DNA of 31,434 bases, from IMG/VR virus record IMGVR_UViG_3300037245_004848, positions 1-31,434 of that record; one strand, 5' to 3'. Below, piece by piece: positions 12,908 to 20,656 of this stretch. This DNA comes from a virus. A model generated the notes under the pieces. It was not told the origin of the DNA. It did no database searches and was given only the letters and a program-made list of their open reading frames with translations. Position 1 is the first letter of the stretch. Every line of letters begins with the position of its first letter. A program made the position numbers and the translations under genes.

Positions 12908-14035
12908 CTATGTTGCAACTACTATAGTTATAGAACTTCCAATAATATTTGTTGTTCTATATACCGAATAATTTGTTGTTATTCCATTTACATTGGTTAC
13001 GCTAACTATATCTGGACTTTCCATTGGAACATCCAAACTTGTAGCTTGATCCTTAAAACTTGCTGGTTGATTAAATAAAGATGGCCATGCAAAATACTTA
13101 TAATCACCTGCTGCGAAACTATAATTTCCGGGGACATTTGTATCCAATCTATCATCAGCAAGCGCTTCAATCTCAGATTCAGTCAATGAAGTGTTTGGGC
13201 TAGTCCCCCAATATATTCTCCATTGCCAATTAACCGTATAATTTCTCGTAAATGTCTGCAATTTAGTATTTGTTCCTTCAATTCTCCATTGATTAGAGGC
13301 TTGTGAATTCTTTACAATTGGGGGAGTGAAATCATACTGCTCTGACCCATCATTAATAAGACCAGTAAATAACGTAGATGAACCAGTTATATCATATATA
13401 TTAATACTATTTGATTGTATGTTTGTTGGATTAGTTGTCCCCCATATAAAGGTTTCAATACCAGTTATTTCAGTTCCAACTTCAATAGGAGAGGCTTGAC
13501 CTGAAATACTAAAGCTAGAAAATGCTGGATATTGATATGGGTATAATAGTCCGTCAAACATTTGGGTTAAGTCCTGATCAGTAAATGTTGTTCCAGTTTC
13601 ATATCCACCCACGTCATCAGGCATTGGTGTTGCATTTGTGTATGAAATAACATTAACGCCATTAACTTGATATTCTTGTCCTACCGCTATATCAACAGAG
13701 TTAAATGTAACATCAGATGTAGTAGATAAATCTTGGTCTAACGTAGAACTTGTTTGAACCAATAATGATGAAGTGCCTCTGTTAATCTGAAATTGATTAG
13801 CCGCAGGCTCTGTCAATGTGGTTGTTGATTCATCTAATCCATCTAAAGTAACATTCGTTGTTTGAATGGCATTAGCTAATGTTCCACTAAATTGTAAATC
13901 AGTCGTCAATATCTTTGTTGATAATTGAGCCGCCGTAACTCTATTAGCAACAGAACCACCAATATCAGTCTCGAGCTGCATCGAATCACTAACTGCACCC
14001 GCAAGAACTAGATCATTAATTTTTATATTAGCCAT
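12908..14035 (-). CDS. Tail fibre or baseplate-type protein with shared N-terminal module
   Basis: 375 residues. The start MANIKINDLVLAGAVSDSMQ followed by LETDIGG corresponds closely to the start of the protein at 7153-8553. The middle has SLLVQTSSTLDQDLSTTSDV then TFNSVD, a pattern seen in many phage and virus fibre repeats. Residues from about 150 onward are beta-rich, with Pro/Tyr-rich stretches (YPYQYPAFSSFSISGQASPI) and several Trp residues. It ends 10 bases before the giant fibre's ATG. The binding site AGGAG overlaps the end of the preceding small gene. Role inferred as a virion appendage component. Confidence 0.7.
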   Translation of the reverse strand: MANIKINDLVLAGAVSDSMQLETDIGGSVANRVTAAQLSTKILTTDLQFSGTLANAIQTTNVTLDGLDESTTTLTEPAANQFQINRGTSSLLVQTSSTLDQDLSTTSDVTFNSVDIAVGQEYQVNGVNVISYTNATPMPDDVGGYETGTTFTDQDLTQMFDGLLYPYQYPAFSSFSISGQASPIEVGTEITGIETFIWGTTNPTNIQSNSINIYDITGSSTLFTGLINDGSEQYDFTPPIVKNSQASNQWRIEGTNTKLQTFTRNYTVNWQWRIYWGTSPNTSLTESEIEALADDRLDTNVPGNYSFAAGDYKYFAWPSLFNQPASFKDQATSLDVPMESPDIVSVTNVNGITTNYSVYRTTNIIGSSITIVVAT

Positions 14036-14043
14036 ACAATCTC

Positions 14044-14205
14044 CTAATAATCAGAATCAGCCGTTATTCTAGTATCTCCTTCCGCAGTTATTCTGTTATC
14101 TCCTTCTGCGGTTATTCTAAAAAAGTTCTGGAAAATATGCTGAAAAGGAGTTGCCAACATTCTGAAATATTTCAATGATGTTTTTAATAACTTTTTGCTT
14201 TTCAT
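14044..14205 (-). CDS. 53-residue protein with RITAEGD repeats
   Basis: 53 residues from the ATG at 14205, which has AAGG 6 bases upstream and lies just after the preceding stop; a longer reading from 14226 overlaps that gene. The N-terminal half is basic with aromatics (MKSKKLLKTSLKYFRMLATP then FQHIFQNFF) and could be an amphipathic helix. Residues 30-53 are three 8-residue tandem repeats, RITAEGDN, RITAEGDT and RITADSDY, encoded at 14047-14118. Similar R(I/V)TE-GDTR repeats recur in short proteins among phage tail genes, as known from experience with such genomes. Function unknown. Confidence 0.65.
   Translation of the reverse strand: MKSKKLLKTSLKYFRMLATPFQHIFQNFFRITAEGDNRITAEGDTRITADSDY
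14047..14118 (-). repeat. Three 24-bp coding tandem repeats
   Basis: Three in-frame 24-base units encode RITAEGDN, RITAEGDT and RITADSDY. The first two differ at only a few bases, mostly silent; the third has diverged. The repeat ends at the stop codon. Confidence 0.8.
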
Positions 14206-14213
14206 AAAATACC

Positions 14214-14534
14214 TTATTTCGTCCAATCAGTTAATTGTTGTAGTGTCGTCGCCCAAAACATACCAGTAGAGGTGGTTGTTTCTGGAGCCCCATCAATCGT
14301 TGCTCCTGTCACTATTTGATCGCATAAAATTGGTATGGTCTCACCAGCTTCTGCTTGTATTATATTATAATCGTCATAACTACTGTTATAAGAAACAATT
14401 GTTCCGGCAGTCCCCGCTTTTATCCATGTTGCAAATTCTCCAAATGGAGTGTCTACAATTACACGCCTACTTTTTACAAATTGAATCCCAACTTCATTAT
14501 TGGGGGTCATTCTATTAAATTTTGGTATTGTCAT
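14214..14534 (-). CDS. Small beta-rich virion-associated protein
   Basis: 106 residues, not recognised. It is largely beta-strand in character (EVGIQFVKSRRVIVDTPFGEF then ATWIKAGTAGTIVSYN) and ends in a short helix (TTLQQLTDWTK). It sits among fibre genes, 24 bases after one and 8 bases before the RITAEGD gene, with a good AGGAG binding site. A small head, tail or spike component is likely from context alone. Confidence 0.55.
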   Translation of the reverse strand: MTIPKFNRMTPNNEVGIQFVKSRRVIVDTPFGEFATWIKAGTAGTIVSYNSSYDDYNIIQAEAGETIPILCDQIVTGATIDGAPETTTSTGMFWATTLQQLTDWTK

Positions 14535-14558
14535 ATCTTTTCTCCTGTTTTTTTAAAG

Positions 14559-16316
14559 TTAAGTTAATCTATAATCTCTATATCCAACCGAAAGAGCACG
14601 TAATGAATTAGTACTACTACCACCAGCATCAGAAACATAATAGTCAACAGATTGAGTAGATGTTGTTAGCTGTTGATCTCCGCAAAATTCATTCCCATCA
14701 TCTCCCCCGATATTACATGCAGAAGGCCAAGCAGGATTAGGAAGAAATGTATAATAAAATGTTACGTAAATCCCGGACGTTCCATTAGAATGAAGACGAA
14801 CATTACAAATACAATCTACTGTTACATCAGTTGGAGTATCTACTGTCATTGATCCGCTATCATCTCCGACAAAAGTTCCTGGAGAATAGAAATAAAAATC
14901 TTCTTGATAAAGCGTTAAATTCTGCTGTTGAGTAAACTCTCTTATTTCCGTTCCAGTTGTAAGAGTTTTAATAGAACCAATTCTTCTGTAATATGTATAC
15001 TCAGCCGCTACAACATTTGTATCAGCCAATAAATTTGATGCATCAACAGCAGAATCAAATCCCACATCAACGGTATTAGTTCTATTCCCAAATTTATCTA
15101 TATCTACTTTCATTATTGCAAATACGTGATACCAAGTATCAAGTGCTATAACTATCGTATCTGGGAACCCACCATTACCATCACCTTCAACCCATGTTGA
15201 ATCTGAAAACTTAGTAATAGATGGAACTGCAAATAAATCATTACGTCCAACATCAGTACAATCCCCCAAAGATATTGTGATATTATTTACTGCATTCCAC
15301 GTTAAATATGCTCCAGAGATATAATTAGGAGGAGGATTGAGGGCCAAGGGAAGCTCAAGAGCTCTCTTCTTTATATATTGCTGATCATATGTCAGGTACT
15401 CATAATCAAGTACCGCAGAACCTAAGTTTATTTGAAAGTTTGTAAGGTCAATTTCTGTGGTGACGTTTACGGGGAGTCTAATAATAAATGCAATATAATC
15501 ATCATTATTAGTTCCAAGGGTTTTACCGCTAATTGTTGGTAATGTTAACGTATCATTAATTTTGCTCCATGTTAACGAAACATTATGCGATGATATTGAA
15601 GCACCAACATCTGCACTCGGCGCCCCACCGGTTCCAAAATGTTGAAGATATCTAAACTCTAAAACTTGAACAGGAACTGTTCCCTGCTGTTCAACAGCAA
15701 GAACTATAGGACTTCCCTGGAATGACTCTACGCCTTTTATCTTTATATATACATCTTTGTATGTTTCTCCAATAGGAACATTTGTACATGCGTAATGGAG
15801 ATAATATTTAGGACTTAATGGTGGAGTAGTAGATCCAAGAGCAAAATCTATAAAATCTATTGAATCCGTAGCTGATGTATTGTTTTTATCAAAATACCAA
15901 TAATCAGCAATTGCGGTTTCAGAGGCTGGAAGTGTTGAAATTGACGCATCGTCAAAGAATAAAAATTGTCCGTTGATGACATAATTCAAATAATCCATTT
16001 CAGTAACGCCACCACCTCCACCACCTCCCCCAGCGGGAACATAATTATCAGCCTCCCAGATTAATTGAGTTTCCGTAGAGTCCTTGCAAACAATATAATA
16101 TGGCTCATCGTCATTAAAATATATTAGTCCAACACTTCCTATACTGTCTAATGTTAGTGGGTTGTCATAAGCGGTTATCCCATTCTCATCATAGTAAACT
16201 GCTTTTTTCTTATCTTTAGCAACCGATCTATAGAAAAATATTTTTCCACCAACATTTGGTAAGCCAGCTTTATCTAAAAATTCCCATCTAGGGATTGTAC
16301 CGAGATTGAATGCCAT
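14559..16316 (-). CDS. Tail fibre with head-binding N-terminus and Gly hinge
   Basis: 585 residues. Residues 8-75 follow the pattern of many phage fibre N-termini: P-W-FLDKAGLPNVGGKIFFY...YYDENG...NPLTLDSIGSVGLIYF. A hinge of eight glycines (bases 16008-16031) ends this module near residue 103. Next comes a domain opening NYVINGQF and ADYWYFDK that resembles the core of the protein at 19898-20647 and may be a carbohydrate-binding jelly roll. Residues about 360-470 (DLFAVPSITKFSDSTWVEGD through TWYHVFAIMKVD to YYRRIGSIKT) are a domain common in phage fibres. Likely role: receptor binding at the tail tip. The binding site GAGGAG precedes the ATG. Confidence 0.8.
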   Translation of the reverse strand: MAFNLGTIPRWEFLDKAGLPNVGGKIFFYRSVAKDKKKAVYYDENGITAYDNPLTLDSIGSVGLIYFNDDEPYYIVCKDSTETQLIWEADNYVPAGGGGGGGGVTEMDYLNYVINGQFLFFDDASISTLPASETAIADYWYFDKNNTSATDSIDFIDFALGSTTPPLSPKYYLHYACTNVPIGETYKDVYIKIKGVESFQGSPIVLAVEQQGTVPVQVLEFRYLQHFGTGGAPSADVGASISSHNVSLTWSKINDTLTLPTISGKTLGTNNDDYIAFIIRLPVNVTTEIDLTNFQINLGSAVLDYEYLTYDQQYIKKRALELPLALNPPPNYISGAYLTWNAVNNITISLGDCTDVGRNDLFAVPSITKFSDSTWVEGDGNGGFPDTIVIALDTWYHVFAIMKVDIDKFGNRTNTVDVGFDSAVDASNLLADTNVVAAEYTYYRRIGSIKTLTTGTEIREFTQQQNLTLYQEDFYFYSPGTFVGDDSGSMTVDTPTDVTVDCICNVRLHSNGTSGIYVTFYYTFLPNPAWPSACNIGGDDGNEFCGDQQLTTSTQSVDYYVSDAGGSSTNSLRALSVGYRDYRLT

Positions 16317-16326
16317 ACTTTACTCC

Positions 16327-18018
16327 TCAAAATAAATCTTTACCATATTGTACGCCACCTTTTAATGCGGCCATTTTTGCAACATCTCCCATTCCACCGC
16401 TAAGTATTAAATTTCTTATAGCGGGAACCATCATTAAATATTCAGCTCCTTCTTCCGCAACCTTTGGCCCTAATAATGCAGCAGCACCAGCTAATGGAGA
16501 AGCTCCAACAGCAAGACCGCCAGCAAGCCCATATCTAGCAAGTGTACCAAGTCCTTCTTTTGGTTCTCTTAAGATTCCAGGCATTCTTTGATTTATTTTC
16601 TCTAAATTATCTAACTGCTTCCAGTGTTTTGGGAACAATAACTTCCGTTGATTTTTACCAAGCTTAGAATATCTATTTATTATTTCCTGCGGATTATCCT
16701 CAGCTCCTTTTAAGTAATCATATGCAATCAAATCTCTAGCCTCTTGATTGGGGGCCATTTTTAAATATTGATTTAATAGTTTTGTTTCATCTTTCTTGGA
16801 TGCTTTAATATGTTGCGGAGATATAGCTTCTGTTGTTCCTTTACCTTTCAAATAATAATCAAAGAATGGAGTAGCTTTCTTTTCTCCTTCCATTCTTTCA
16901 AATGGAACAATATTTTCTCTATAGAATTGATCAGCTTCTTCCCATTTCTCCTTTAAGTCTGCTGTAGCTCCAGCGCTATCCTTCACGCTACTTCTCAACC
17001 CTTGCTTTATATTATGAAGGCTAGATCTTATTGGTTTACCAGGCTCTACGTCAGCTATCATATTATTGATATCTCTCTTCAATAAATCAGCATCAGCGAA
17101 ACTATCGATTCTTACATTCTTAAAATCTTTAAGAGTATTGCTTAATTCTTGCTTATCTTTCTTCAGTAATTTTGTTTCCGCATATTGCTCTAAACTTTTA
17201 TTGATCTTTCCAAGCTCTTGATCGATAGATTCATCGTATAATTTCTTTTCGAATTTGAAATCTGCAGGAATATGTTCGTTTAATTCCCCGTATTTTCTAG
17301 CAGCCATTTCATTAAGATCAGCATAATGCTCTTTCTGTAAATTAAATAAATCATTCGATACGGTTTCTGCTGAAGAGCTACCTTTTAAGGATTTTGCAAT
17401 ATCTGAAGCTTGTCGCTTTAGAACTGGAGATGCTGCCCTTTTCAAGGGATCAAATCCTAATTCAGATATTACTTTACCCGCAACTGGAGAGGCCGCACCC
17501 ATGATTCCCCCTAGGGCAGCCCCACCAGTTAACCCTTTCATAAATCCCTCAGGACTTTTTGCGGCCCCATATAGTCCACCTAACGTTGCTCCAGTAAGTG
17601 CCGCACCTGCGGGAGCTGCTAGTTTACCTAACCCTTTAAATTTTGCCATAGGGGCCGCAAAAACGGCAGGATCAAGAAGCCTTCCAGCTTCAAACAATCC
17701 TGGATATTCAACACCTTCTTTCAATTCCGGAGATTTGACCCTCCCAATTGCTTCGGCTAATTTTGGTCTACCAGTAACAGATGCTAATGCGCTTGGAAGA
17801 TTAACAGCTCCTGTCAGCAGATCGAACAGATCTTGAGATGTACCCAGAGCTAAGCTTTCTAATGCTTGAACAGGCTTACTCTTTTCTAATCTTTCTAATA
17901 AAGGTCTTTGTCGCCCACTAATCTCAGGTGACGGAATCCTTCTGCTTACGCCTTGATCAGGAACTTGTTGAGTTTTTAACGCTCTAGCCCTTTTTCTTAA
18001 TGCTTCTAAATCAGCCAT
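16327..18018 (-). CDS. DNA-ejection (pilot) protein, third of the ejection set
   Basis: 563 residues. Position and composition match the injected internal proteins of P22-like phages (gp16/gp20 type), which leave the capsid and form a channel across the cell envelope. A basic N-terminus (LRKRARALKTQQ) is followed by two Gly/Ala-rich hydrophobic regions, at about 125-180 and 495-530, that could insert into membranes. Between them is a long charged helical region (about 200-470). No lysozyme-like motif was seen. The start shares a base with the upstream stop (TAATG). Assignment to a precise P22 homologue is uncertain; the group role is well supported by gene order. Confidence 0.65.
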   Translation of the reverse strand: MADLEALRKRARALKTQQVPDQGVSRRIPSPEISGRQRPLLERLEKSKPVQALESLALGTSQDLFDLLTGAVNLPSALASVTGRPKLAEAIGRVKSPELKEGVEYPGLFEAGRLLDPAVFAAPMAKFKGLGKLAAPAGAALTGATLGGLYGAAKSPEGFMKGLTGGAALGGIMGAASPVAGKVISELGFDPLKRAASPVLKRQASDIAKSLKGSSSAETVSNDLFNLQKEHYADLNEMAARKYGELNEHIPADFKFEKKLYDESIDQELGKINKSLEQYAETKLLKKDKQELSNTLKDFKNVRIDSFADADLLKRDINNMIADVEPGKPIRSSLHNIKQGLRSSVKDSAGATADLKEKWEEADQFYRENIVPFERMEGEKKATPFFDYYLKGKGTTEAISPQHIKASKKDETKLLNQYLKMAPNQEARDLIAYDYLKGAEDNPQEIINRYSKLGKNQRKLLFPKHWKQLDNLEKINQRMPGILREPKEGLGTLARYGLAGGLAVGASPLAGAAALLGPKVAEEGAEYLMMVPAIRNLILSGGMGDVAKMAALKGGVQYGKDLF

Positions 18019-19205
18019 TATTTACCGCTCCTAATATCTTGTATAAGAACACTAACAGGTATACCTTCTTCATCAGCTATTTTAATGACGTCTTGCATTG
18101 AGTACCCAGTACCGCTTAAATCAAATTTATCTATGACGCCTTTCCTTTCATGTTTGGCAAGTAGTCTTGTCGGCTTTTCAACAATATCTCTACGAACTTG
18201 TATTTCTTGCTCTAAAGTATTCATTAGCGTATTAAAAGCAGTCATTGCCATTTCTGGTGAATTTTTCCACGTTGATGGATTTGCGGCTGATTGCAATAAT
18301 TTTTGTTGAGCTTCTGTGACTGATAATCCGTAATACTGCGTTATCTGAGGAACAAGAGTTGAAGTCGCAATCTCTGCAAACTTAGTATAATCAGTTAATT
18401 CAGGACTAACTTCCCCAGATGTTTGTGCATTCTTAACATCTCTGGCATATCTAAGTTTACCTTTATATCCAGAGTAATAAGCCATTGAAGGTCTATAGTC
18501 TTCAATAAGATCCATAGTTTTTTCTACCAATGCACCAGCCGTTAATTTCTTTGCATTATCAGTTAATCCAGCTAGTCTGCTTAAATGTAAAGAATATAAA
18601 GCGCTATCTTCTGATCCAAATTTAGCTTTACTCAGCTCAGGTAAATCTTCTTCAGTTATTTGCGCTAATTTATTCTCCATAGAACTAGGTATAATCTGAG
18701 GTCGTGACAAAGAGTCACCGACTGGGATTCTTTCTCGTGCGGGCGCCTGTAGTCCCAGAGGTTTGCCAGTCGGTGACAAACCGGCACCTACATATCTTTT
18801 CTCCAATAGTCCCTTACCCATGCTTGTTAGTGCTCTTTTTGGTAATGTTTCTTGTAATGCTTGTCTGTATCCTATCTGACCTTGTAAATTCTGTAAGGTA
18901 AGAGCTAAATCTGATTGAGCTTCTTGGAAAATCTTAGAATCTGTACCATATCTAGTACCCAAATCTCTCACATATGCTCGCTGCCTGGCAATCTCAGGCA
19001 ATCCAGCTAAAGATGCTGCTGGATGTTCCATGCCATACAATGTTTTCTTTGTCTGAGCTTCTGTTAATGCAGCTTTAGCTTCTTCCATCTTTTGCTGTTG
19101 CGCTGCTTTCGCTAGAGCAATTTGCCTATCTCTTTGTTGTTGCGTTACCTCCGATAACGTCATCGGTGTAGGATAAGGAAGTTGCCCCATCAATGGATTT
19201 GCCAT
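18018..19205 (-). CDS. DNA-ejection (pilot) protein, second of the ejection set
   Basis: 395 residues. The N-terminal 60 residues are rich in Gln, Ala and Lys and strongly helical (QQQRDRQIALAKAAQQQKME and EAKAALTEAQ), typical of injected virion proteins. The rest is mostly helical with few aromatics. It lies between two other ejection-type genes, overlapping the next by one base. Around bases 18703-18780 the coding sequence carries a GC-rich inverted repeat unlike the surrounding AT-rich DNA (listed separately). Function by gene order with P22 gp20/gp7; direct sequence identity was not recognised. Confidence 0.6.
   Translation of the reverse strand: MANPLMGQLPYPTPMTLSEVTQQQRDRQIALAKAAQQQKMEEAKAALTEAQTKKTLYGMEHPAASLAGLPEIARQRAYVRDLGTRYGTDSKIFQEAQSDLALTLQNLQGQIGYRQALQETLPKRALTSMGKGLLEKRYVGAGLSPTGKPLGLQAPARERIPVGDSLSRPQIIPSSMENKLAQITEEDLPELSKAKFGSEDSALYSLHLSRLAGLTDNAKKLTAGALVEKTMDLIEDYRPSMAYYSGYKGKLRYARDVKNAQTSGEVSPELTDYTKFAEIATSTLVPQITQYYGLSVTEAQQKLLQSAANPSTWKNSPEMAMTAFNTLMNTLEQEIQVRRDIVEKPTRLLAKHERKGVIDKFDLSGTGYSMQDVIKIADEEGIPVSVLIQDIRSGK
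18714..18777. repeat. GC-rich palindromic element inside an ejection gene
   Basis: GTCACCGACTGG (18714-18725) and CCAGTCGGTGAC (18766-18777) are perfect 12-base inverted copies around a 40-base, GC-rich loop. A direct GTGACAAA lies just outside on the left (18703-18710) and is repeated across the right end (18773-18780). An alternative stem, CTGGGA with TCCCAG (18722-18727 and 18753-18758), competes with the outer stem. The reading frame runs through it unbroken. Confidence 0.6.
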
Positions 19206-19217
19206 ATATTACCTCTA

Positions 19218-19886
19218 TTATAATAATCCCAATAATGCACTTCCGGCACCACTCATAGCACCGCCCATTCCGCCACTCATTCCGCTAGCGAAACCACCTA
19301 TAGCTTGCTGCAATGGTTTCATGGCAAATACGCCAGCCTCTCCACGTGATTGCGCTGCCTGTGCCATTAAATCCGCAATATTAGATGTTTGGGTTGTCGC
19401 CAACTGGCCATATTGACCAATTGCTTGCTCTCCTTGGCGAGATATATCCGAAAGTCCACCAGTGTATCCACCATATATTCCAAGCATATTTTGCAACCAT
19501 TGTTGTTCATCCGCAGCAGTTAATTGTTGTCCATATTTTTGTAATCCTTTCAACATTTCGCCACTTCCAAGCATTCCAGACGCTGACGCGCCTTGTGTTG
19601 CCGCTCTAGTTCCTTCCTCTAATGCTAACTGAGCTTCTGGTGAAGTCTGATATCCTTGCATCATTTGAGAATAAAACTGCTGAGGATCCCCCATTCTCTG
19701 AATCGAAGGTAAATATTCAGAAATAGCGGATCCTCCAGCAGAAATATATGGGTCATAATATCCCCCAAATTGTTCTCTGAGTTGTCGCATTTCCTCAGCT
19801 GATCTTTCTGCGGCATGTTGTTCACCTCTAGCCGCTCCATATCCACCGCCAGTTAATACATCCATCCCAAAATCAAATACACCCAT
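19218..19886 (-). CDS. DNA-ejection (pilot) protein, first of the ejection set
   Basis: 222 residues. The N-terminus (MGVFDFGMDVLTGGGYGAAR), a helical Gln/Glu-rich stretch, then YYDPYISAGGSAISEYLPSI and ASGMLGSGEMLKGLQKYGQQ, and the Gly/Ala-rich end (GGFASGMSGGMGGAMSGAGS) follow the plan of small injected proteins (P22 gp7-like) in many podoviruses. These leave the virion with the DNA and help it cross the envelope. Ala-Ser-Gly motifs at 98-108 are typical. Gene order (after the tail plug, before two larger ejection proteins) agrees. The binding site is GAGGTGAGAA, close to the ATG. Confidence 0.7.
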   Translation of the reverse strand: MGVFDFGMDVLTGGGYGAARGEQHAAERSAEEMRQLREQFGGYYDPYISAGGSAISEYLPSIQRMGDPQQFYSQMMQGYQTSPEAQLALEEGTRAATQGASASGMLGSGEMLKGLQKYGQQLTAADEQQWLQNMLGIYGGYTGGLSDISRQGEQAIGQYGQLATTQTSNIADLMAQAAQSRGEAGVFAMKPLQQAIGGFASGMSGGMGGAMSGAGSALLGLL

Positions 19887-19897
19887 TTCTCACCTCA

Positions 19898-20647
19898 CTA
19901 GTTATCAATTTTTAATTTCTCTATAGTCTGGTCAACATAAATTGGCGTAACAAACAAAGAAAACTCCGGCTTTATAAAATATAAATCGAAGTCAAATGCG
20001 GCTGTCGCGTCAAGTATTATCATCTTTACATACACAGTATTCGCTTGATTATCAGAAGTGCTTGTAGGACATCTAAATGTCGCCGTAATCAATTCTGGTT
20101 TACCTAAATTAGGTTCTACATAACCAGGCCTACTCTCTTCAATAAAGTCTTCAGTACCACTATTATCAATATCAAAGCCTACATGGAATTTTACCTTTAT
20201 TTTTGAAGCTCCATTATTCATAATAAGAGCGCTAAAAGTTATCGGTTTCTCATGAAACTTCGATACCTGATTAGCTAAATCTTGAGAAATTTCATATTCA
20301 TTTGCAGTAACCGCCGTTACATCAAAATTCACATATCTTTCAGAACCGGTTAATGCATTATCCTTAATAGAAGTATAATAAGTTGGCGTAACAGTAGAAG
20401 TCATACCTCCAACATCAACATCCCATTCTTCTACAAATTCACCATTACCAACAGTGGGTGTATTCCCTACCGTCCTAGACCAATTAAAATCTGGATTTAA
20501 CACAATATGATTATTCGGAATCAATTTAAAATTATTAGATGCATCATACATTTGGTTCATCCACGTTTGCCAATCTACAGCTATCAAACCGCTCTCACCG
20601 GTTAAGGTGTTAAATACTGGTGGTTGTGATATAGCTACATTTGCCAT
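19898..20647 (-). CDS. Virion protein in the gp26 (tail needle) position
   Basis: 249 residues. It directly follows the gp10-like gene, where P22 has the gp26 tail needle, and has a similar length (gp26 is 233 residues). It does not look like a long coiled-coil needle. After a short N-terminus (MANVAISQPPVFN, then WQTWMNQMYDASNNFK) it is beta-rich, with NHIVLNPDFNWSR and EEWDVD like the presumed carbohydrate-binding domain of the fibre at 14559-16316. A tail-tip or accessory spike protein with a jelly-roll domain is the likeliest reading; whether it plugs the tail is an inference from position. Confidence 0.6.
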   Translation of the reverse strand: MANVAISQPPVFNTLTGESGLIAVDWQTWMNQMYDASNNFKLIPNNHIVLNPDFNWSRTVGNTPTVGNGEFVEEWDVDVGGMTSTVTPTYYTSIKDNALTGSERYVNFDVTAVTANEYEISQDLANQVSKFHEKPITFSALIMNNGASKIKVKFHVGFDIDNSGTEDFIEESRPGYVEPNLGKPELITATFRCPTSTSDNQANTVYVKMIILDATAAFDFDLYFIKPEFSLFVTPIYVDQTIEKLKIDN

Positions 20648-20656
20648 TTTCTTTTC

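Noticed and set aside
12898-12918. Seven-residue N-terminal extension of the giant fibre
   Set aside because: It would start inside the preceding gene without a binding site, while AGGAGA is placed correctly for the ATG at 12897.
17501-17836. Plus-strand Pro/Ala-rich open frame of 111 codons
   Set aside because: It is the complement of the Gly/Ala-rich part of the ejection protein and lies against the operon direction.
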